Part shown: positions 45,401-54,400 of the stretch, one piece after another | How positions within the stretch are numbered: position 1 is the stretch's first letter | How the letters are laid out: each line of letters begins with the position of its first letter | Assembly: GCF_030867145.1 (NCBI RefSeq) | Contig: NC_134453.1 | Span: forward strand, 1,545,001-1,609,000 | Direction of reading: 5' to 3' | DNA length: 64,000 nt | Source of the DNA: Opisthocomus hoazin | Lineage: Eukaryota > Chordata > Aves > Opisthocomiformes > Opisthocomidae | Position numbers and translations under genes: made by a program | Notes under the pieces: model-generated | The model's input: the letters and a program-made list of their open reading frames with translations, nothing else | Database searches by the model: none | What the model was told of the DNA's origin: nothing

Positions 45401-48400
45401 TGATGATTAGCATAGGTGGGAGACTTGGGGAAGGGAGAGAATAGATTGTTACAGCTGTTTTTATGTAAAATTTGAGTGAGTTTTCAGTAAAATTTTCCTT
45501 TAAAAAATCTGAAACAAAATAATGTAGGTAGTATGCTGTCATTGATTGGAGAATCTTAAGCAAATTGACAGCTTTCATAAACAATTTCCAGTGATCTGTT
45601 TGCTTTACACGCAGATTTCCATCATACAATTATCAATATTTCTTTGGTATTAGTAAGCAAAAGTATGGAGGAACTCCAGTCATTGATTGTGTGTGCACCC
45701 TTCGTACACACGTACATAAATGCACATGTTCATCTTGTTTGAACATAGCATGCAGTTCATTCTGAGGTTTTTCTCACTAGCTGGGTATAAATATTAATAG
45801 ATACCATCTTTGCTTGGTTTTCAAAGGGCACCGATTCTTTTCTTGACGCCATCTGTTGAGATAAGGTAGAGAAGCTTTATTAGAATTATTATTAATTATT
45901 TCTAAGCTTTATTAGCTTAGAAAACTTTATTCTTAGTAGAGCATGCACCATGTGGAGCACCTGTGACTTGAGATACAATTGTTGGACAAATGCAGCCTTG
46001 CAAATGTATTCAGATTCTCTTCCTCTGCATATAAATCCTATGTTTTCCTTACATAAATCATCCCTACATGTATCACAGTCTTCTCCCCTACTCAGGTGAG
46101 CAAACTTTCCTGTACATAGATAGACTGTAAATATATCAGTGTTGGATATTCAAGTGAATGCTGAAACACTGACTATATTGCCTATTTTTATATAAAGCTT
46201 ATTCAGTTACCACTTCCAGTGTCATTCCTCTCCGATTCTTCAATCCTTGGCCCAAATCCCTGAAGGGATTCTTGCTTCTGTAGTTCTAGATATCCGTCTC
46301 TGAAAGCTTTCTCTGCTTATATCTGTTGTATCTCCCTTTTCAAAAGACAGTCTAACCAGAATTCCCTGAAAATTCTCTTTGGCCTGCCTCCTTATGTAGA
46401 GATCAAAATAAATAACTAGTGTAATTCCTTGGCAGTCAGTAGTTTTCTTCATGACCTGTGAGTGAGAAGACATGCTTATTGGCGTTGGCAGGGAACGTAT
46501 TTGGCAGCAGCTCTTCTTTAAGCAGTAAACTCTGTGGTAATTCTTGGAAAGATAAATTAATAACAGCTTGCCTGTGGTCTTCCTATAGGTAAATCTGTGA
46601 ATTAGACCAACAGATCTTTGTGGCCACTGCTGGTTCCGTATATTCAGCGTGCTAGCTGGTTGCACGCAGGAAGGGTCACGAGGCTGTCTAAGCCTTTTTC
46701 AAGCAACAGCTCTGCAAGACAGCATCTTAAAGCTTTCAGAGCCTTTCTTAAAGGTTGAATAGATTGCTGATTATCAGAGTGGAGAACTTTATCAAAGAAG
46801 AACGGAAATGTTCTGGAGAATCCTGGAAGTAGGTGGTGTCAGAACTTGAGCTGTGTGTGTATGCATGCATGCTCTGAAGGGTCTTCTGGTACTCACCAGG
46901 CTTCTCTTAACTATCAGTCTTCTTCATATCTCATTAAATGATAGGAGTGTCTGTAGGTTCCTAAATAGCAAATCTAGTAGCCTCCATTGCAGTTTTCTTC
47001 ACAGTGCTTTAGTGTCTCTTTTTGAAGCATCAGCCTGCTCAAAATATTTTGACTCTCCATAATCTTACTTAAGATAGGTTTTCTTGCTATTTCTGTGGGT
47101 TTGGGGTTTCTTTCCCTTGCAGGGTCCACTTATAAACCAGTGTAAGAAAAAGAATCCTGAAAGATTGCTAGTGGGCCCTGCAAGGAAAGAAAAAAAACCA
47201 GCAAACCCCCTTGTTTTAGCCTCCTCTCCACCGTTAGTATGTTTTGATAAGGTATGATCCATTCTTGATGAATTTAAGGGTAATGGTTTGGATTTTAAAA
47301 AGTCAAATTAGCATTGCTGAAACTGGAATGAATAATCAATCAAAAAGTCAGGCAACTATATCTGTCTTCTTCCTCTCAGGTGGTGTTGAGTAGTGTCTTA
47401 AAATCACATTGTTTTCTCCCTCCTTCCTGTTTAGCAGAAAGACCATGAGATGTAGCAGTGCTTCAGGGCACATTAATGCTCCGCTTGTGCATCTCGATTT
47501 GAGTATTCCTCATTGAGAAGAGTCAGTGTGAAACGGAGGAAGTCCTGTAACTATCTGAAACTATTATAGGCAGTAAATCTTTCATGTAATCACTTCAAAT
47601 TGAGTTACTTGCCTGTCAAGTGTTCTCTACCCAACTGAATCAAATGGAATGGTGCTGCAAATCAAACTTCTTTCTTATGGATCGCTGCCTTTTGTACCTA
47701 TGCTCATGTGGTGCCTCCAAAAGGTCCAGGTCTGTGTCCTGTGTGGAGCACTTAACCCCTTCTTCATGTGTTAGAGCTGCTTGGTTCACACTGTTCCACG
47801 CTTATTGACCTTTTTCAGGGTTAATACGAAACTCACCTGTTTACCCCTGTGCCCCAAATGTGTGGTACCTGAGGTATTGCTTTGAGAGAGCTTTGAGGAC
47901 CCACTGATGACTAGTTAATTCTGCTGTGTACTGTTGATTGTGGTGGTAAGGGTGTTTGAAACCATACTCTTAAAACTGACGTTAATCATAAGGCTGAATT
48001 TGCAAAGCATTGACCTCAGTATCTTCCTGATACATTTGCCTGAAAACATTCCATGAACATACCTCAGATGTTTAAAAGAAGGCCATCCTGCTCTTCAAAG
48101 CTCGTTTTGAGAAAATAAAGTAGTCAGTCAGTATTACGTGATCCAACTCCTCTAGTTCTGTGGCAGACAGCCACCTTAAACAACCCTAGGATAAATCTGA
48201 CGGTATTTACTTTTTAAAAAACACCTTTTTTTTATATATCTGCTGTATTTACTTACAACATCATCTATCTGTAGGCCAAAAGTACTCTTTAAAATTGATT
48301 TGAAAGTCTCTTTTATATTTAATGTCATATATATTTGCAGCGGATTGTATTGTAATGGATTATTGAATAGGGTTATATATGACAAATTAAATCTGACCAT

Positions 48401-51400
48401 AGTCGCTTTTGGCAAGAGACATTTGCAGTCTGAAAGGCCTAATTTGTGAGAAAAATTGCAGGATGTCATTTTATATATGTCTTCTTGTGAACATTTCTTA
48501 ACGAGAAAGACATATTTAGCTCTTAGCACTTCGTATTTTGTCAAATAGATGTGATTCTTATTTGTCTTCTTTTTATATATGTCTTCTTGTGAACATTTCT
48601 TAACAAGAAAGACGTTTTTAGCTCTTAGCACTTCGTATTTTGTCAAATAGATGTGATTTTTATTTCCTGTGGATCAAGGTAAAGGATTGGAATCTAAAAT
48701 TAGCTAGGGTTGGAAAACTGAAACTTCTTGGTTAATATCCATTAGAATGATCAGAAAGTGGGATGGAAGGAACCCAGTGAGATGAAGTTTCGTCTCCCTC
48801 TCCCAAGCAACTAAAGGAACACTCTAATTTTGACTGGCAATTACGGAGGCAGCAGAGCTGAGCAACTCTCACACCGGGTTGTAATGCATCCGCAAGCAGC
48901 GTGGAAATAAAAGTGCTTCCAGAGAGCTGCGAAGATGCCGAGGCAGCTACCTGGAGTTGTGACTGGGCTGTTAAACTGGCTGCGTCCATCAGACTTCTGA
49001 ATTAGATGTGTGCTTTTTCCCACTACTGCTGCAAGTTAAGAGCAGGTATCTGTAGCTGTGTGAATAGAAGAAACCGCCTCAGTAAACAAATCTCTGGACT
49101 CACCAACACCAGATCCGTTGTTCTTTCTTCTGTGTCCAGTCAAGTACGTTGTTCTGTTGATATCTACAGTGTTTTCAATGCTCTGTACGTAGGAAATGGC
49201 AGATGAGATTAGAGGTTTTTGATTGATTTATGTATAAATCAGTCACCCTCCAAGAACGTTTGCATGTTAAGAACATACGTGCTTTTCTTTTAAAAGTAAT
49301 AGAATTGGAATGGATTCCTTTCCAGCAGAAATTTCCTGTAGGCTTCCATTGCTTGACCAACTGCAAACAAACTGTTATTTATCTAAGGAAAAGGAGCGGC
49401 TCGTAATATATTTGTATTTGGTGGGTTTTGAAATAGCGAGGCTAATCTATCATTTCTTTGTTGTCTGAATGAGAAATAACAGTTGCTTAGGAGATTGTGT
49501 TTTTGCAGAGATTATGGGCTAGATTATAGTTCGCCATTAGTCACAAATAGCTTTTCTTGGACAAGAAACAATTATGGAGGAAGCAATATTTTATAACGCT
49601 CCAAACAAAGAGCTGCAGAAGCACGGCTGTGCTACAGCTCTGCCATTACGGAGTTTCGGAACAACAAGGAAGTGAAAATTCTGCTCCACCCCAGGGACCT
49701 TGGCATTGCATTCCCCTGCTGCCTCTTCTGTCACTGGAAAAAAACAGGGTTGCCCTTAGGATAGTGAGCTTGAACGATAAGGGATACGGTTCTTGCTCAG
49801 CAGGAGGGTATTGTGTAAGAGGTCACTTTTGGCATAATGCATATTGATTAATTTCCTAGCAAATTGAGTACTTGGCTGCTGGATCTTTCTGAACCTGGGA
49901 CACTTGGACATCGGTAAATGAAGGCCCTGGGTTTTAGGCTCTCTTCAGTGTGTGTTTCCAAACCACTACTTCAGGCACAGCTGAAATTGAGCCATTTTTC
50001 ACCCTCCAACAGGAAGAGTACCCATGACGGACTGAGGAATCCTCAGGATGGTTATTCATTTTGCGTTAGTAATGAAATAGCACATCATAACAATGATGAA
50101 TCTTGAAAGCCGGTTCTTCTCTCATTCCTTCCTATCCTGGTCCGATCAGAGTTCTCATTACTGAATAACAGGGTCTCATGTTTGCTATTGCTTCTTTCCC
50201 GGAGGCATGAATCACAGAATCCCAGCATGGTCAGGGTTGGAAGGGACCTCTGTGGGTCACCCAGCCCAACCCCCTGCCCAAGCAGGGTCACCCAGAGCAG
50301 GCTGCACAGCACCGCGGCCAGGCGGGGCCGGAATATCTCCAGAGAAGGAGACTCCACAGCCTCCCTGGGCAGCCTGGGCCAGGGCTCCGTCACCCTCAGA
50401 GGGAAGAAGTTCGTCCTCGTGTTCAGCTGGAGCTTCCTCTGCTTCAGTTTGTGCCCATTGCCCCTTGTCCTGTCGCTGGGCACCACTGGAAAGAGTCTGG
50501 CCCCGTCCTCCTGACACCCACCCTGCAGATATTTGTAAGCATTTCTAAGGTCCCCTCTCAGCCTTCTCTTCTCCAGGCTGAACAAGCCCAGCTCCCTCAG
50601 CCTCTCCTCGTAGGAGAGATGCTCCAGTCCCCCCCCCATCCTTGTAGCCCTCCACTGGACTCTCTCCAGTAGCTCTTCATCTTTCTTGAACTGGGGAGCC
50701 CAGCACTGGACACAGCACTCCAAATGAGGCCTCACTAGGGCAGAGTAGAGGGGCAGGAGAACCTCCCTCGACCTGCTGCCCACACTCCTCTGAATGCAAC
50801 CCAGGATCCCATTGGTCTTCTTGGCAGCCAGGGCACACTGCTGGCTCATGGTCACCCTGTCATCCACCAGGACACCCAGGTCCCTCTCCACAAATTGTGA
50901 ACTGCTGTAAGGTTGTGATGCAGAAGGTGGGCTCTGTTGCTGGCAGTCATTTGTTGCAGTTGAGTGGCTGTATCTGCAGACCTCTGCCCTGTGCATGGAA
51001 CTCTTGCTTGCTTTATGAAGTCCAGGTGGCTTTGGGCAGGAGACGAGTGCCCAGGGGTCAGCCTGCCTAGGCCCTGCTCTGTGGATGCTGATGCCTGAGA
51101 TGGGGTTCTTATGAATTGCTCCTAATTTAGGTGCCTACTTCTCTGCCTAGCGGGGCACGAAGCCTGTGAACCTGAGCTTGATTTTCTCGTTTTCTATTCC
51201 CCATCTCACTGATGCTGAGAGAGTTGCAGGTTAAACAGTGTAAGCTGTTTTCAGGACTGTAACCTCAGAGGCAGCTATTGTGCACATCGAGACTTGAATG
51301 ATTTTTTTCCGTTACTTGAATGCAGACTTCCGTTGCTGTGGAATGGTTTTTCATCATGTAAGTGGAGTAACAGAAAAGCTTTTTCTGAATTTATATTAGC

Positions 51401-54400
51401 AGCTTCTTCCCTCTCTCTCTGTCCCTTAATAGCTAATCCTGGTGCAGCTGATAGGCAAATATTTGTCCAGGTCTGGTCCAGCTCAGACTCTTTGGTAAGA
51501 TCCAGGAAAAGATACAGAGATTCAGAGGAGACTCATAAGAACCCGTTAAGAGTTGGAAAGCAAACTTTGTAGTAAAACTCTAGGAATGTGATTCGTTTCT
51601 CAGCAAAAAAATAGTAAGGGTGACTTGTGCAGTCTCGGTGGAGATCTGGGGAGACAAAAATTTGGAGCACAGTCATTGTAGTTGGCAAATAATTATGTGT
51701 AAAGGTGCTGGAAGCTTTGTGCTCGGAATATGCTTTGCTTCAGTCTTGTTTTCAAAGGCGTGTCGAAGTGCCAAGTGCCTTTTCTACCTGACATTGACCC
51801 CAAAATCAGGCGAGGAGCTGACAGTTGTGTAGACTTCTTTCCTGCGTTTGAGATTAGTGCTTAAAGAGCTGAGCGAATACTGGGGTTGGAAGCTCCACAC
51901 AGTCAATATTGCGCTACGCTTTCGAAGTCTTCTTAGCTTTCAGATGTGTTAAATGTCCTTTTTCAAGCACCTCTTTCTCCTGCACAGGCATTTGCATTGC
52001 TATACACCCTCTTCAGCCACCCCGTTCTCCTGATTCCTCCTGGGTTGGTTCCAGTAGGGAACTGCAGAATCAAAACCCAGTAATGTTTGATTGGATTTGG
52101 TGATGTATTTTCTGTGTAGACCAATTAATTTTATCTTGAATAAACAGAGGCTGTTCTTATGTTTAACTGTAGGGTATAAAAAATATAGCTTGGATTTGGG
52201 GTTGGTGTTGGATTTGGTTTCCTTTATCTATAAACGCCGATGAAATGGAGGGGGAAAGGGGGAATGAATGGTGAATTCTTTAAATGGTGAAAAACATGAA
52301 TAAGCTTTGTAGAGACTTTACCAAGATAAGAAGCTAACCCACTACTGAAATACTGAATTGACAGGATTTTACCTTGACTTCATTTTTTCTGGATCCTAAT
52401 ATTCCTTTTAGAGTTTGGCTAGTGGGTTGCTGGTTTTGCCTTTGTACCGAAGGATTTCTCTAGCATTCCAGACAGCTTTAAGGCACTGCCACTTCACCTG
52501 TGGAGCTGCAAGGACTGCTACAAGACACCTAGAGTGCCTGCTTGGGGTGGGGGCTTGGCAATGGTGGTGAACAGCAGGAGTGAATGACTGGAGGTACTGA
52601 ATACTTAACATTTAACAAGATAAGAGGTGCCTTGATACTCAACCAAGAGCGTAGCTCAAACCTGGGTTGGAATGGTGACAATTAATACTAGTTAAGAGCG
52701 AGGAGTCACTTTACAGGAAGCACTTGACGTTGAAGTGGCTCTAGTAAAATGAGACACAAGTAGCAACAGATATTTTCAAAAAGCTGTCGAATCACGGAGT
52801 TGTCAAGAACGTGTGAAATGTGGTCGGAGTTTGCAAAAAAGTTGAAGAGCTTAAGTGATCCTGTGTGGGTTTTCTAAGGCACTTAGATCCAAACCGAGTT
52901 ACCAATGTGTGCTCTTGTCCACAGAAGAGTGCTTAAGTATGTAGATCTCTATAAAATGACATGGTAATCTCTCAGGCAACACAAGTATCATTCAGCCTAA
53001 GTAAATCATAAAGCTATGGAGAGGTGTTGTGGAGAGTATTGCATTTTTCTTATCATAACCACGTTTTATTTTCAGTTGGTAGGATACTCTTACTGATGAA
53101 GTAGATATTTTTTGTTGCTTTTTTCTTTGGCTTTACTACCTCTGTAACTGAAAAAATGTCAGGTTTTTTCGGACTAAGAGTCACTGATGTATGGTGCTGC
53201 AGTAACGATGCAGTTTGACTCTAGCAAGATAGCTTCCACAGAAGATGAAAGAGGATGCTCCAGTTGTTTCGCTTCCAGTTTTAGAACACAGTGGGACATT
53301 CAAAAGCCCTGTCATAAATGGAGGCTTTTGGGTACCCAGCTGCAATGAAGGATTTCATAGGAATGAGGACAACTGCTTGTCTCGCAGAATCACAGAATGG
53401 TCGGGGTTGGCAGGGACCTCTGTGGGTCACCCAGCCCAGCCCCCTGCCCAAGCAGGGTCACCCAGAGCAGGCTGCACAGCACCGCGGCCAGGCGGGGCTG
53501 GAATATCTCCAGAGAAGGAGACTCCACAGCCTCCCTGGGCAGCCTGGGCCAGGGCTTCGTCACCCTCAGAGGGAAGAAGTTCTTCCTCATGTTCAGCTGG
53601 AGCTTCCTCTGCTTCAGTTTGTGCCCGTTGCCCCTTGTCCTGTCGCTGGGCACCACTGGAAAGAGTCTGGCCCCATCCTCCTGACACCCACCCTGCAGAT
53701 ATTTAGAGGCATTTCTAAGGTCCCCTCGCAGTCTTCTCTTCTCCAGGCTGAACAAGCCCAGCTCCCTCAGCCTCTCCTCGGAGGAGAGATGCTCCAGTCC
53801 CCTCCTCATCCTCGTAGCCCTCCGCTGGACTCTCTCCAGTAGCTCCTCATCTTTCTTGAAGTGGGGAGCCCAGCACTGGACACAGTACTCCAGATGGGGC
53901 CTCACTAGGGCAGAGTAGATGGGAAGGAGAACCTCCCTTGACCTGCTGACCACACTCCTCTTGATACACCCCAGGATCCCCTTGGCCTTCTTGGCAGCCA
54001 GGGCACACTGCTGGCTCATGGTCACCCTGTCGTCCCCCAGCACTCCCAGGTCCCTCTCCGCAGAGCTGCTCTCCAGCAGGTCAGCCCCAGCCTGTACTGG
54101 TGCCTGGGGTTGTTCCTCCCCAGGTGCAGGACCCTGCCCTTGCCCTTGTTGAACCTCATCAGGTTCCTCTCTGCCCAACTCTCCAGCCTGTCCAGGTCAC
54201 GCTGAATGGCAGCACAGCCTTCTGGTGTATCCACCACTCCTCCCAGTTTGGTGTCATCAGCAAACTTGCTGAGGGTACACTCTAACTCTTCATCCAAGTC
54301 ATTGATGAAGTTAAACAAGACTGGGCCCAGTACTGACCCTTGGGGGACACCACTCATTACAGTCTCGTTTTTTTGTCTCAGGCTTTGGAGGTGTGTAAAG

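Larger units (their letters stand above)
43774..50208 (+). other. MBD2 intron 3, CR1-free stretch
   Basis: 6.4 kb, the longest stretch without CR1 in the MBD2 introns seen here. It contains a long imperfect hairpin (47097-47208) and a 102-bp tandem duplication (48469-48664). No gene is recognised. Confidence 0.6.

Noticed and set aside
53318..53842. Long + strand frames over antisense CR1 copies (also at 19465, 24631, 36321, 50207, 58327)
   Set aside because: They are reverse-strand shadows of CR1 ORF2 and 3'UTR and repeat the same false peptide at each copy.
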